Source of the DNA: an uncultured Paraprevotella sp.
Lineage (GTDB): Bacteria; Bacteroidota; Bacteroidia; Bacteroidales; Bacteroidaceae
Reading direction: 5' to 3'
DNA: 64,000 bases
Assembly: GCA_910586505.1 (NCBI GenBank)
Contig: CAJUGV010000001.1
Coordinates: 514,004 to 578,003, forward strand
How positions within the stretch are numbered: position 1 is the first letter of the stretch; the number at the start of each line of letters is the position of its first letter. Under the pieces are notes generated by a model. It worked only from the letters and a program-made list of their open reading frames with translations, was not told the origin of the DNA and did no database searches. The translations under genes and the position numbers were made by a program. Positions 41,055 to 49,974 of the stretch are shown here, piece after piece.

Positions 41055-43664
41055 TTATTTGGTCAGTCCCAAAGCTGTCTGGATGCGCAGTATCATATCC
41101 TCATAGTGAAACCGTGTGGCAGTGTCGGAGATGTTACGCTTGTTCTTGAGCAGTTGCAGCACCTTGATCAGTTCGCCGCGTTTGACGCTGATGGCATCGC
41201 TCACGCGGTTGATCTGCGTGCTGTACATGTCGATGAGGCGGGCACTACGGCTTTCGTCGATGGCGGAGTGCCTGCATCCGCTGTGGTCTTCGGGCAGTGC
41301 CGTGTAGCGCTGTGCGGGCAGATAATCCTGCAGACGTTTGTTAATTTTCACGCCTTCCTCTTCGGCCGCGGCCGTGATGAGGGCGTCGACGAAAGATTTC
41401 TGCAGGTTGCGTGTCATCACATCGAGTTTTCTGCCGGCGATGGTGGGTTGAAAGATGTGTTCGTGTATCATGTTCACCATTTCTACGGCCGTGAAAGCGT
41501 CCGTTCCGTTTTGGAATTCGTTTTCAAACATACGGACCATGCGCTTGTTGTCCAGCAAGTCCCACAACAAGTAATTCAGCGTGTTCTTGTACATTGCGTT
41601 GGGACTTTGTTCGAGTGTTCCCAGAGGGGTGTTCTTCAGCACGTAGGTGTAGTCGGAGATATAAGAGTCGAACAGCCATGCCGGATAAGATATGTATTGG
41701 TCCAGCAGGAACTGTACGGCTTCTTTCTGACGTTCTTTCTCCACAAAAGTATAAGTCTTCTGTCCGTCTCCCACCTCCGTATTCTCCAGATAGATGCCGC
41801 CTATGTTGGCCATCACATGGTAAGGATAAAGCCCCCATTGGAAGATGATGCCGGAGTAGAGTCGGGCGGCGTCCTTGTAGGTCTGTCCTTCTTTGCCGGT
41901 TGTGGTCCAGCTGATGATTTCCGGCATGATGCGTTTCAGGTTTTCGATACCCAGAGAGGCTGATTTCATGGCGTTGTCGCCAAGGTCTTCGCTGAGTGCG
42001 CGGGGATCTACAGCCTCGCGGGCGGTCTGCTGTTCGCCATACTTGTAGATTCTGTCCTTGTGGCTGTCGAGCAGGGCGCGGAGCTGTTTTCTTTCCGTCG
42101 CCTCGTCGGGAAACCAGCGATAGCCCCATTCGATGGCAAAACGGTCGTAAGGGCCGATGTGTGGCGATACGAAAGGAACGTTGTCTTCCGGTTGGGCTAC
42201 GTAGTTGAAGCGTGCGTAGTCCATGATGGAAGAAGCCGTACCGTTGACACGTCTCAGGAAATCGGCGGAGCGCAGGGAGTCGGTGGGATAGGCCCACGAA
42301 CCGCACATATTGTGCTTAAGGCCCAGTGAGTGACCCACTTCATGGCAGGCTACGAACCGTGCGGCATCGCCTATCAGGCTGTCCGGCAACTCGATAGAGC
42401 GTGCGGCGGGATTGACGGCGCCGGTATGCACCATAATCCATTCGCGCAACAGAGACACCACATTGTGCCACCAGATGATGTCGGCCTCGATAATCTCGCC
42501 CGTGCGCGGGTCTACGACAGACGGGCCCATGGCGTTGGCCGTGGTGGAAGCGGCGTAGGTGAATACGGAATATTTCAGGTCGTCGCCTTCGGCGGCCATG
42601 CTGTCTGTGTACTCTTTCACCTGTACGGCATCCTTGAAACCGGCTTGCTCGAACGCGCTGTTCCAGTCCAGTATGCCTTTACGGATATGGGGGCGGAGTT
42701 GTGCCGGTGTGGTCGGGTCGATATAGAATACGATGGGTTTCTTCGGCGTGGTGAGTTCGCCGCGCATATAAGCGGCCTCGTCGGTAGGTTCCAGCCGCCA
42801 CCGTGTGATGTAGTGGCGTGTTTCCAGTTCCTGCTGGCGGTCGCCATAGCAGAGGCGGCGTGTGGAGAAGAATCCCACACGGTTGCTTTCCAGACGTCCG
42901 GCCATCGGGCATTCGGGCAGCAGGGCGAGTGTGGAACTGACCACTACGGTAATGTTCACCTTGCTCATGCCTTCCCTGACGGTCGTGGTCAGCTCCGACG
43001 TGGCGGTGATATTGTTCTCGAATGCCTTGATGTCCAGGATGCGCGAGAGGTCGGCATTGGCAGACGTGCCGAGGTTGATGTTGTTGAAGACATCGTTTAT
43101 CATCGTCTGTTTACCGTTGAAGAGATCGTCCACCTTGACGAGTACGGTACTTGAGTCCGGTGCTACGGCCTCCACTTTCAGGCTGGCGATAATCGGGTTG
43201 ATGTAGTTGTCGGCTACCGACCGGGCCATGGCATCTGTGCCGGCCACCTCTGGCGTGGGGCGCTGCTGACGGATTTGCATTTTTTTCTCTTTCCTCAACC
43301 ATTCGAACGTAATGCATTGCTCTTCATAGCTGAGACCTCTGTTGGCACTTGCCTCGTTCAGTTCGGAGGGAACCTGTTGCAGGCGGTTGACAACGAGGAA
43401 GGTGCGTCCCATCAAGCGGGCAGGTATTTCGAGATAGAAACTTTTGTCCTTCTTTATCACTCTGGCCACGTTCTTAAAATCAGCGGAATCTTTTCTGGTC
43501 AGTTTCTTGTACTCGGAAACGACAACGGAGTCTTTGGATGCCGCTTTTTTCTTGTTTTTAGCCAGAAGCGGGAACAGCTTGGCACTGGTGGTTGCCGTAG
43601 CCGTACCGGCTGTGGCAGTCAGTACGAGGGCTGCCAGGCACATCCGTATGATATTTCTTTTCAT
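41055..43664 (-). CDS. secreted zinc-dependent metalloprotease (DUF5117/DUF4953-type)
   Basis: 869 residues with a signal peptide. The catalytic motif is VACHEVGHSLGLKHNM: HExxH with His441, Glu442 and His445, and the extended H-x-x-G-x-x-H pattern giving a metzincin-like third His. The N-terminal part (KDKSFYLEIPARLMGRTFLVVNRL) and the conserved VSSTLALLP region match the DUF5118/5117/4953 architecture of Bacteroidetes metalloproteases. It likely cleaves extracellular or periplasmic proteins to feed the SusC/SusD pair that follows on the same strand. Confidence 0.9.
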   Translation of the reverse strand: MKRNIIRMCLAALVLTATAGTATATTSAKLFPLLAKNKKKAASKDSVVVSEYKKLTRKDSADFKNVARVIKKDKSFYLEIPARLMGRTFLVVNRLQQVPSELNEASANRGLSYEEQCITFEWLRKEKKMQIRQQRPTPEVAGTDAMARSVADNYINPIIASLKVEAVAPDSSTVLVKVDDLFNGKQTMINDVFNNINLGTSANADLSRILDIKAFENNITATSELTTTVREGMSKVNITVVVSSTLALLPECPMAGRLESNRVGFFSTRRLCYGDRQQELETRHYITRWRLEPTDEAAYMRGELTTPKKPIVFYIDPTTPAQLRPHIRKGILDWNSAFEQAGFKDAVQVKEYTDSMAAEGDDLKYSVFTYAASTTANAMGPSVVDPRTGEIIEADIIWWHNVVSLLREWIMVHTGAVNPAARSIELPDSLIGDAARFVACHEVGHSLGLKHNMCGSWAYPTDSLRSADFLRRVNGTASSIMDYARFNYVAQPEDNVPFVSPHIGPYDRFAIEWGYRWFPDEATERKQLRALLDSHKDRIYKYGEQQTAREAVDPRALSEDLGDNAMKSASLGIENLKRIMPEIISWTTTGKEGQTYKDAARLYSGIIFQWGLYPYHVMANIGGIYLENTEVGDGQKTYTFVEKERQKEAVQFLLDQYISYPAWLFDSYISDYTYVLKNTPLGTLEQSPNAMYKNTLNYLLWDLLDNKRMVRMFENEFQNGTDAFTAVEMVNMIHEHIFQPTIAGRKLDVMTRNLQKSFVDALITAAAEEEGVKINKRLQDYLPAQRYTALPEDHSGCRHSAIDESRSARLIDMYSTQINRVSDAISVKRGELIKVLQLLKNKRNISDTATRFHYEDMILRIQTALGLTK

Positions 43665-43726
43665 GTTGTTTGAAGTTTACAAATAGGTTTAATTGCCGTG
43701 TTTGTGTCGTAGATAGATGTAAAATA

Positions 43727-43764
43727 CAAAGTATCTCGCCGGGGAATGCGGCTGAGATACTTTG
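43727..43764 (-). terminator. aminotransferase gene terminator
   Basis: CAAAGTATCTC (43727-43737) pairs with GAGATACTTTG (43754-43764), 28 nt past the aminotransferase stop. The minus strand continues TATTTTA. It separates aspC from the metalloprotease operon. Confidence 0.7.
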
Positions 43765-43791
43765 CATGGAATGATGTGGTGGCGGGACTTC

Positions 43792-44985
43792 TTATTTCAG
43801 TCGGGCCAGTGTTTCCTTGATGCGGCGCATGGCTTCGACAATGTTCTCGTCGCTGGTGGCATAGCTCATGCGGAAGCATTCGGGCGAGCCGAAGGCGTCG
43901 CCGCCTACCGTAGCCACATGTCCCACTTCGAGCAGATACATGGCGAAATCGGTGGAGTTGTTGATCACCCGGTCGCCGTCTTTCTTGCCGAAGTAGGCAC
44001 TGCATTTGGGGAAGAGGTAGAATGCCCCTTCGGGGTTGTTTACTTCGAGTCCCGGTATTTCCCTGGCCAGTTTCACGATGAGGTTCTTGCGGCGTTCGAA
44101 TGCTTGGCGCATGTCTTCCACGCATTGCTGCGAACCGGTGTAGGCAGCTTCGGCCGCCTTTTGTGATACGGAGCACGGACCGCTTGTGTATTGACCTTGC
44201 AATTTGTTGCATCCTTTCACGATCCAGTCGGGAGCGGCGATGAAACCGATTCTCCATCCTGTCATGGCGTATGCTTTCGACACTCCGTTGACAATGACCA
44301 CACGGTCTTTTATGCTCTCGAACTGTGCGATGCTTTCATGTTTGCCGATGTAGTTGATGTGTTCGTAAATCTCGTCTGCGATGACCACGATGCGTTCATG
44401 TCTGGCGATAACGCCGGCCAATCCTTCCAACTCTTCCTTGGAATAGACGGAACCGGTGGGGTTGCTGGGAGAGCACAGGATAAGAGCACGGGTTTTCGGA
44501 GTAATGGCGGCTTCAAGCTGTTCGGGGGTAATTTTGAAATCCTGCTCGATGCCTGCTTCCACAATGACAGGTTCGCCTTCGGCCAGTTTTACCATTTGGG
44601 GGTAGCTCACCCAGTAGGGAGCGGGAATGATGACCTCGTCACCGGCGTTGACCAATGCCATGATGGCGTTGCATACCGATTGTTTTGCTCCGTTGGAACA
44701 CAGAATCTGTGCCGGGGCATAGTCCAGTCCGTTTTCGTTTTTCAGTTTGGCGGAGATGGCCTCACGCAAAGCCGGGTAGCCCGGTACGGGGGAATAACGT
44801 GAATAGTTTTCTTCTACTGCTTGGATGGCAGCCGCTTTGATGTGGTCGGGGGTGTTGAAGTCCGGTTCGCCCACACTGAGATTGATCACATCCACGCCTT
44901 GTGCTTTCAGCTCGCTGCTCTTCTGTGACATGGCCAGAGTGGCGGAGGGAGAAAGTCTGTTTAAACGATCTGACAGTTGATTCAT
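43792..44985 (-). CDS. aspC: class I PLP-dependent aminotransferase (aspartate aminotransferase-like)
   Basis: 397 residues, fold type I aminotransferase of the Ib subgroup. It transfers the amino group between aspartate and 2-oxoglutarate. Signatures are INLSVGEPDFNTPDHIK, ILCSNGAKQSVCNAI, SNPTGSVYSKEEL, DEIYEHI and VNGVSKAYAMTGWRIGF, where Lys in SKAYAMTG binds PLP. The protein is complete and cytoplasmic. A TAACTTTG -7 box is 42 nt upstream and a terminator follows, so it is monocistronic. Confidence 0.92.
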   Translation of the reverse strand: MNQLSDRLNRLSPSATLAMSQKSSELKAQGVDVINLSVGEPDFNTPDHIKAAAIQAVEENYSRYSPVPGYPALREAISAKLKNENGLDYAPAQILCSNGAKQSVCNAIMALVNAGDEVIIPAPYWVSYPQMVKLAEGEPVIVEAGIEQDFKITPEQLEAAITPKTRALILCSPSNPTGSVYSKEELEGLAGVIARHERIVVIADEIYEHINYIGKHESIAQFESIKDRVVIVNGVSKAYAMTGWRIGFIAAPDWIVKGCNKLQGQYTSGPCSVSQKAAEAAYTGSQQCVEDMRQAFERRKNLIVKLAREIPGLEVNNPEGAFYLFPKCSAYFGKKDGDRVINNSTDFAMYLLEVGHVATVGGDAFGSPECFRMSYATSDENIVEAMRRIKETLARLK

Positions 44986-45027
44986 GCTTATGTTTCTTTA
45001 TTGATTATATTTCCTGCTTTCGGGTTG

Positions 45028-45035
45028 CAAAGTTA
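45028..45035 (-). promoter_or_regulatory. aspC promoter -7 element
   Basis: The minus strand reads TAACTTTG, 42 nt before the aspC start codon. Confidence 0.5.
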
Positions 45036-45463
45036 GGTATTTTTGCGTAAATACACTATATTTTTAACTCACTTTACTCTGAAAATGTGTCTTTTTGAGA
45101 ATCTTATGCGAGGTTTCGCGCATTCTGACGTCCGACTTGTCCGTCATGAATTGTTTTAGAGGTGTTTTTCCGTTCGGTTTGAACGTGCGGCATCCTGATG
45201 TGCGGCTCTTCCGTTTGGTGGTGCGTTCTTGAAAAAAGTAAACAAGGTGTTGATGGAATGCGGATGTTTGTGAGGTTTGTGCAATGGTTTGAATATGAGT
45301 GTGATGTATGGCTTTTTGATGTGTGCTTTTTCGTATGGCGGAGTACGTGGGAAAACGATGCCCATGGCGTGGGAAAATGATGCTCATGAAATTAAAAAAT
45401 GAAGAGCATTAAATTCCGTTATACTGCGGAATGTTTTTCAGGAAGAAAGGATGTTGACAAAAA
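45036..45463. other. spacer with palindrome module D
   Basis: It contains AAAATGATGCTCATGAAATT (45374-45393) next to a second AT-rich GAGC-centred repeat (45394-45415), then ATTCCG/CGGAAT flanking TTATACTG. No gene was recognised in this stretch between ribBA and aspC. Confidence 0.5.
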
Positions 45464-45505
45464 CGGTCCGGCCGCACACGGATGAGGTGGTGTGCGGCCG
45501 GACCG
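45464..45505 (-). terminator. ribBA terminator
   Basis: CGGTCCGGCCGCACAC (45464-45479) pairs perfectly with GTGTGCGGCCGGACCG (45490-45505). The minus strand continues TTTTTG. Confidence 0.9.
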
Positions 45506-45562
45506 GAGGGATGGCGGAGACCTGTGCGGTCGCTCCGTATAAGTCGTGCCGGGTAAGGCTTT

Positions 45563-46777
45563 CTATTTGTTGAAATGAAGGGTGTGTCCCATCCGTTCTT
45601 TTTTGGTACGCATGTATTTTTCGTCGTAGGGGGTGACGGGAACTTCTATGGGAACGTTTTCCACGATCTCCAGTCCGAAGGCTTCCAGGCCTACACGTTT
45701 TACGGGGTTGTTCGTGAGCAGTCTCATCTTGTGCACTCCCAGTTCTTTGAGGATTTGTGCTCCCACTCCGTATTCCCGTTCGTCCGGCAGAAATCCGAGG
45801 TGAACGTTGGCCTCTACCGTGTCCATGCCTTCTTCTTGCAGCTTGTAAGCTTTCATTTTGTTGAACAGCCCGATGCCGCGCCCTTCCTGATTCATATAGA
45901 GGATGACGCCCTTGCCGGCCTCTTCTATCATGCGCATGGATTTGTGGAGTTGTGCTCCGCAGTCGCAACGCTGGCTTCCGAAGATGTCACCGGTGACACA
46001 CGAAGAATGCACGCGTACCAGAACCGGTTCGTCGGGTTGCCATTCGCCTTTGATGAGCGCCACGTGCTCCAGGCCGTTGCTGGTCTGGCGGAACGTGATG
46101 TCGCGGAAATGTCCGTAGTCGGTAGGCATGTCTACTTCGGGGCCGCGCTCGATCATTGACTCTTGTTTCAGGCGGTAGGCAATCAGGTCGCGGATCGTGA
46201 TGATTTTGACACCAAGGCGTTCGGAAACCTTTTGCAGTTCCGGCATGCGGGCCATAGTGCCGTCGGGGTTAAGTATTTCGATGAGGGCGGCAGCCGGTTG
46301 CAATCCCGACAAGCGTGCCAGGTCGATGGCGGCTTCCGTATGGCCGGCCCGGCGCAACACGCCTTTATCTTGTGCATATAGGGGGTTGATGTGTCCCGGG
46401 CGGCCGAATGTTTCCGGGCGTGAGGAGGGGTCGGCCAGCGCACGGATGGTGGCGGCACGGTCGTGAGCGGATACACCGGTGGTGCATCCTTCCAGTTTGT
46501 CTACCGTAACGGTGAAAGGTGTACCCAATATGGAGGTGTTGTTACTGACCTGATGGGGAAGGTCCAGTTCCTCGCTACGGGAGATGGTGATAGGGGCACA
46601 GAGCACGCCACGTCCTTCCTGAAGCATGAAATTCACTTTTTCGGGTGTGATCATTTCGGCCGCAGTGATGAAGTCGCCTTCGTTTTCGCGGTCTTCGTCG
46701 TCTACTACTATTACAAACTTGCCTTCTCTGAAGTCGGCAAGCGCTTCCTCTATTGAGTTTAATTTGAATGTGTCCAT
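45563..46777 (-). CDS. ribBA: bifunctional DHBP synthase / GTP cyclohydrolase II
   Basis: 404 residues. The N-terminal RibB half (about 1-200: IVVDDEDRENEGDF, GRGVLCAPI, HDRAATI, GHINPL and RAGHTEAAIDLARL) converts ribulose-5-phosphate to the riboflavin four-carbon unit. The C-terminal RibA half (VRVHSSCVTGDIFGSQRCDCG with the zinc Cys residues, YMNQEGRGIG, and LLTNNPVKRVGLE) opens GTP. Both active sites are complete. It follows the LptF/G permease gene by 14 bp and ends in a strong terminator. No FMN riboswitch was recognised. Confidence 0.95.
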   Translation of the reverse strand: MDTFKLNSIEEALADFREGKFVIVVDDEDRENEGDFITAAEMITPEKVNFMLQEGRGVLCAPITISRSEELDLPHQVSNNTSILGTPFTVTVDKLEGCTTGVSAHDRAATIRALADPSSRPETFGRPGHINPLYAQDKGVLRRAGHTEAAIDLARLSGLQPAAALIEILNPDGTMARMPELQKVSERLGVKIITIRDLIAYRLKQESMIERGPEVDMPTDYGHFRDITFRQTSNGLEHVALIKGEWQPDEPVLVRVHSSCVTGDIFGSQRCDCGAQLHKSMRMIEEAGKGVILYMNQEGRGIGLFNKMKAYKLQEEGMDTVEANVHLGFLPDEREYGVGAQILKELGVHKMRLLTNNPVKRVGLEAFGLEIVENVPIEVPVTPYDEKYMRTKKERMGHTLHFNK

Positions 46778-46791
46778 GACCTTATGGTGTT

Positions 46792-48693
46792 TTACTCGTT
46801 TTCAGTTATTTTTCCGATGCGTTCGATGATGAACTTGCTGTACTTCTTGATTTGCTGTATGTCTTTATATAGTCGCAGTCTGTATCGCCAGATCCGGAAG
46901 TAGAAGAATATGCCGGCAGGGAGCAGGATGCCGATGACCATGTTCCACTTATAATTATGGAACGGGCGCGTGTGCGCGTGCGTGGAGACTATCGGCAGCT
47001 TGTTCAGGGATTCCAGGATAGCGGTGTCGCGACTGTTCGAGAGAATGTTGATAAGTTCTTCCATCCGTCCGTTCAGGTTGATGACTTCCTGGTCGTCAAG
47101 GTTGCGGAAAAAGATGTGCAGGTAGTTGGGCGGGAGTTTTAGCCGGCTTTTCCGGGCGTATTCCTGCCATTCCTGCGACAGTGCGGCGAGTTGTTCTCTC
47201 ACGGCCGGATAGTCCGGGTCGTGTATGATAACGTCTTTGCGGGCGATATGACGTGAGATACGCAGTCCCAGCAATTTGCGTATCACGTTGATGTAGGCTT
47301 CAGTGTTGAATACGGCCGAATCCTTGTTGGCTTTGTATGTCAGGAAAATGCCGATAGGCAGGAGTATCATGGAACTGAGCCATTCGCCGAACCATGGGAT
47401 CCATTCTCCGCTCCGTGCCAGTTTTTCGCCCGACGCGTTGATGATGTAGTAGAAGATGAAAATAGCCACGGAGATAACTACCGGCACGCCCAGTCCGCCT
47501 TTTCGGATGATGGCGCCGAGAGGGGCGCCGATAAAGAAAAAGAGCAGGCAGGCCAGCGAAAGCGTGAATTTTTTATGCCATTCTATCCGGTGTATGCGGG
47601 TGGCCTGATCAATGTCTTTCGAAATCAGGCTTCTGAATTCATACTCACTGACGGCTGTGCTGCTTTTGTACATGGCATTGCGGAGCACGCTTTGCTGTTT
47701 TTCAGCCGTCAGGCGGGTGTAGAGACTGTCAAAATCGGTTCTTTGTCTCGATATTCGGGCAGAGTCCTCGGTGCCGATATCGGTTTTCCGCCGATAAGTG
47801 GAACTCTGCATATAGGAGAACAGTGCACGTCCGGTGCTGTCGCTCCGGTGAGCCAGAGAGTCGAGTCCGTACTTGATTTCGCGCAGATTCTTGGTTTGTG
47901 CGCTTCCGCTGAACAGATTGGCGTCCATCATGTTGAAATTGTTGTCGAAAGGTATCATGTCAATTTCCCTGATGAAAGTCTCGCGCATGTAAGGTACATT
48001 GGTGCGGGTCATAAGATTGCCCTGTGCCTGCATATTGCGGAAGCGCTCTCCGGCATACAATGTCAGCATGAGAAATTTCTCGTCGGCCGTGGTCTTTAGT
48101 TCGGCCGAGTCGGCCAGTACGATTTGTGTATCCTCATATCCGTTGGTGGTGCTGTATATCATCACGCCGTAAAGCATGCCGTTTTCTTTCCCTTTCTTCT
48201 CTACGAAAATGTTGTAGCCCGGTATCTCGCTGTAGAAAATCCCCTCCGGAATCTCCAGTTCGGGGGATTTCTGCTTCATGGAGTAGATGAGTGTGTAGAA
48301 TTTTTTCTGGGCTTCGGGGCCTGTGACGTTCTGAAAGTAGAACGAACCGATGCAAAGCAGGAAGTTGAAGATGATGATGGGTTGCAGAATGCGGACAAGC
48401 GGAATACCGGCCGCTTTCATGGACAATAGTTCGAAGCGTTCGCCGAAATTGCCGAACGTGATAAGCGAGGCCAGCAGAATGCCTAAAGGAAGCGACATGG
48501 GGATGAGCGTCAGACCGGCGTAGTAAAAGAAGTGTGCCAGGACGTCCAATGTCAATCCCTTGCCTATCAGATCGTCTACATAACGCCACATGAACTGCAT
48601 CATAAAGATGAAATGACAGATGAAAAACGTACCGATAAAGAGCAGGGAATAGGCTTTGAATACGAATATGTCTAATTTTTTAATGAATTTCAT
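46792..48693 (-). CDS. LptF/LptG family lipopolysaccharide export permease
   Basis: About 633 residues from ATG 48693. An in-frame TTG at 48717 lies right after the -7 box and is disfavoured. LptF/G are the inner-membrane permease subunits that pass LPS to the LptB2FGCA bridge. Three N-terminal helices (SLLFIGTFFICHFIFMMQFMW, LIPMSLPLGILLASLITFG) precede a periplasmic beta-jellyroll region. C-terminal helices follow (ACLLFFFIGAPLGAIIRKGGLGVP). The form is longer than the proteobacterial ~360 residues because of an added cytoplasmic C-terminal segment, usual in Bacteroidetes. It is co-transcribed with ribBA. Confidence 0.9.
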   Translation of the reverse strand: MKFIKKLDIFVFKAYSLLFIGTFFICHFIFMMQFMWRYVDDLIGKGLTLDVLAHFFYYAGLTLIPMSLPLGILLASLITFGNFGERFELLSMKAAGIPLVRILQPIIIFNFLLCIGSFYFQNVTGPEAQKKFYTLIYSMKQKSPELEIPEGIFYSEIPGYNIFVEKKGKENGMLYGVMIYSTTNGYEDTQIVLADSAELKTTADEKFLMLTLYAGERFRNMQAQGNLMTRTNVPYMRETFIREIDMIPFDNNFNMMDANLFSGSAQTKNLREIKYGLDSLAHRSDSTGRALFSYMQSSTYRRKTDIGTEDSARISRQRTDFDSLYTRLTAEKQQSVLRNAMYKSSTAVSEYEFRSLISKDIDQATRIHRIEWHKKFTLSLACLLFFFIGAPLGAIIRKGGLGVPVVISVAIFIFYYIINASGEKLARSGEWIPWFGEWLSSMILLPIGIFLTYKANKDSAVFNTEAYINVIRKLLGLRISRHIARKDVIIHDPDYPAVREQLAALSQEWQEYARKSRLKLPPNYLHIFFRNLDDQEVINLNGRMEELINILSNSRDTAILESLNKLPIVSTHAHTRPFHNYKWNMVIGILLPAGIFFYFRIWRYRLRLYKDIQQIKKYSKFIIERIGKITENE

Positions 48694-48721
48694 CCCGTTG
48701 TTGTTCGTCCGATTCAACGGG

Positions 48722-48729
48722 CAAAGTTA
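48722..48729 (-). promoter_or_regulatory. LptF/G gene promoter -7 element
   Basis: The minus strand reads TAACTTTG, about 28 nt before ATG 48693, supporting that start. Confidence 0.55.
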
Positions 48730-48854
48730 GTATAAAAAAACAGATGTGACCTTATATTTTAGATGTTTTTATAGCCGCAGGTATGACAAAGGAGGCGGGA
48801 ATGAGACAAGGAAGGGCGGAATCAAAGAAAACTTCTAAAAAAAGTCGGTTTTCT

Positions 48855-48885
48855 TTTGGCCGTATGAAAATAATCCGTACCTTTG
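48855..48885 (+). promoter_or_regulatory. tRNA-Met promoter
   Basis: TTTG (48855-48858), a 19-nt spacer and TACCTTTG (48878-48885), 19 nt upstream of the tRNA. Confidence 0.75.
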
Positions 48886-48904
48886 CATCCGAAAACGAAA
48901 GGAT

Positions 48905-48978
48905 GGCGGGATAGCTCAGCTGGTTAGAGCGCATGATTCATAATCATGAGGTCCCCGGTTCAATCCCGGGTCCCGCTA
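48905..48978 (+). tRNA. tRNA-Met/Ile2 (anticodon CAT)
   Basis: A 74-nt cloverleaf: acceptor GGCGGGA with TCCCGCT, anticodon arm CATGA-TTCATAA-TCATG, T-arm CCCGG-TTCAATC-CCGGG. Anticodon CAT fits elongator Met, or tRNA-Ile if its C34 is lysidinylated. The first acceptor pair is a G-U wobble, not the unpaired base of an initiator. The 3' end abuts an AT-rich island, consistent with an integration target. Confidence 0.92.
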
Positions 48979-48980
48979 CT

Positions 48981-48994
48981 AAGCCGAAAGGCTT
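48981..48994 (+). terminator. small hairpin after tRNA-Met
   Basis: AAGCC-GAAA-GGCTT, a GNRA-loop hairpin 3 nt after the tRNA. There is no T-run, so it may be a processing or weak termination signal. Confidence 0.35.
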
Positions 48995-49052
48995 GTAAAT
49001 TAGGCAATTAGGGGGCTTCCACTCTTGGTTGTCTTTTTTGTTTATAAGAGCA

Positions 49053-49221
49053 TTTGCACAGATTTTGCACGGATTTCGATGTAAAACACTGATAATCAAT
49101 GAAAACGTAAGATAAATCTACTTTAAAATCCCTTTCTTCTGTTTTCTTTTCATTGCGTGGCTTTATTAGTAATACATGGGGTTTCTGCCTGAGTTGAGGC
49201 TTTTTGCACAAGAAATTGCAC
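49053..49221. repeat. paired (T/A)TTGCAC repeats, candidate integrase arm sites
   Basis: TTTGCAC occurs at 49053-49059, 49064-49070 and 49203-49209, with ATTGCAC at 49215-49221. Each pair is spaced 11-12 bp, about one helical turn, near the tRNA-proximal end of the island. The surrounding 360 bp carries no convincing gene. Confidence 0.4.
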
Positions 49222-49234
49222 CAATAGATGTGAA

Positions 49235-49271
49235 AAACGAGATAAGCTACACACCGGTAGTTATCTCGTTT
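49235..49271 (-). terminator. intrinsic terminator at the left of the island
   Basis: AAACGAGATAA (49235-49245) pairs with TTATCTCGTTT (49261-49271), extended by CTAC/GTAG. The minus strand ends in GTTTTTC. It serves the minus-strand island genes ending at 49339. Confidence 0.75.
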
Positions 49272-49338
49272 AATCGCGACAAAATCAAATAAAAGACGAA
49301 AGCCTTATTATTTCGCTTCGTTACATTACAGCGGACTC

Positions 49339-49641
49339 TTAACAATCAACTTTATCAGTAATCAAAATTTCCTCAAATCCTTTATCATTCAAAGGTTTGA
49401 GAAGTTCTGATTCACTAATAGCCGCCAAATCATTCTTTTGCAGAATTTCATTTACCGCCAGTCCACTCACACAAGAACATGGTGACTTTTTCAGATAAAC
49501 ATGTGTTTGATTGTTTGTACAATGACGCTTCACCAAACAGTGCTTCTCTATGTAACGCAATAATCCCTTTATGTTTATAGGAACAAAGCAACACTCATCA
49601 TTATTCTCATTCTCATTTTTACAAGGTATTGTCGTATATAA
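49339..49641 (-). pseudogene. orphan reading frame without a good start
   Basis: The frame is open for about 100 codons, directly after the TAA of the next gene upstream, and contains no ATG. The only near start is a TTG at 49560, giving 73 residues. The sequence has an Asn/Glu run, then NIKGLLRYIEKHCLV, CSCVSGLAVNEILQKNDL, and ends FEEILITDKVDC. No family was recognised. It is probably the 3' remnant of a gene joined to the truncated gene upstream by a deletion, and it keeps a terminator downstream. Confidence 0.45.
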
Positions 49642-49899
49642 TTACCAAAAAATATATTCCGGATGTTGTTCCGCATATAGCAGAAAATCATCAATATGTT
49701 TTTTAAGATTCTCAATGTGTTTGGAAGGCATTGCATAGGTTTGTCCCTGTATTCTCACAGCCTGTCCCATAATAGCACCGAATTTCATCGCTGTTGCTGC
49801 GGCATTTCCATTATGTACACCGTTTGAGTTTGAACCGAACACAAATATTTCATTTTCTTTCAGCTCCGTAATGTTGGATGGAGTAATTCTTTCGTTCAT
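49642..49899 (-). pseudogene. truncated phage-associated (GP30.3-like) protein
   Basis: 85 residues. The sequence ITPSNITELKENEIFVFGSN followed by GVHNGNAAATAMKFGAIMGQ, then QGQTYAMPSKHIENLKKHIDDFLLYAEQHPEYIFW, strongly resembles the N-terminal two thirds of small phage-associated proteins that usually run to about 130-170 residues (continuing FLVTRIGCGIAGF). Here the frame stops exactly at that point. Adding one base gives YIFLVI before similarity is lost, so a deletion or frameshift truncated it. The family name is from memory of the motif pattern. Confidence 0.6.
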
Positions 49900-49923
49900 G
49901 TTTTTAAGTTTTTGGGTATAAAA

Positions 49924-49955
49924 AATCCTCTTACTGCATAAGCAATAAGAGGATT
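49924..49955 (-). terminator. terminator of the island lipoprotein pair
   Basis: AATCCTCTTA (49924-49933) pairs with TAAGAGGATT (49946-49955). The minus strand continues TTTTTTA. It is 20 nt past the stop of the IPT lipoprotein gene. Confidence 0.85.
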
Positions 49956-49974
49956 AGATTATTTGTGGAAAAAA

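Noticed and set aside
45064..45387. A 107-codon minus-strand frame in the ribBA-aspC spacer
   Set aside because: Low-complexity composition, no start signals, and it overlaps the palindromic repeat module.
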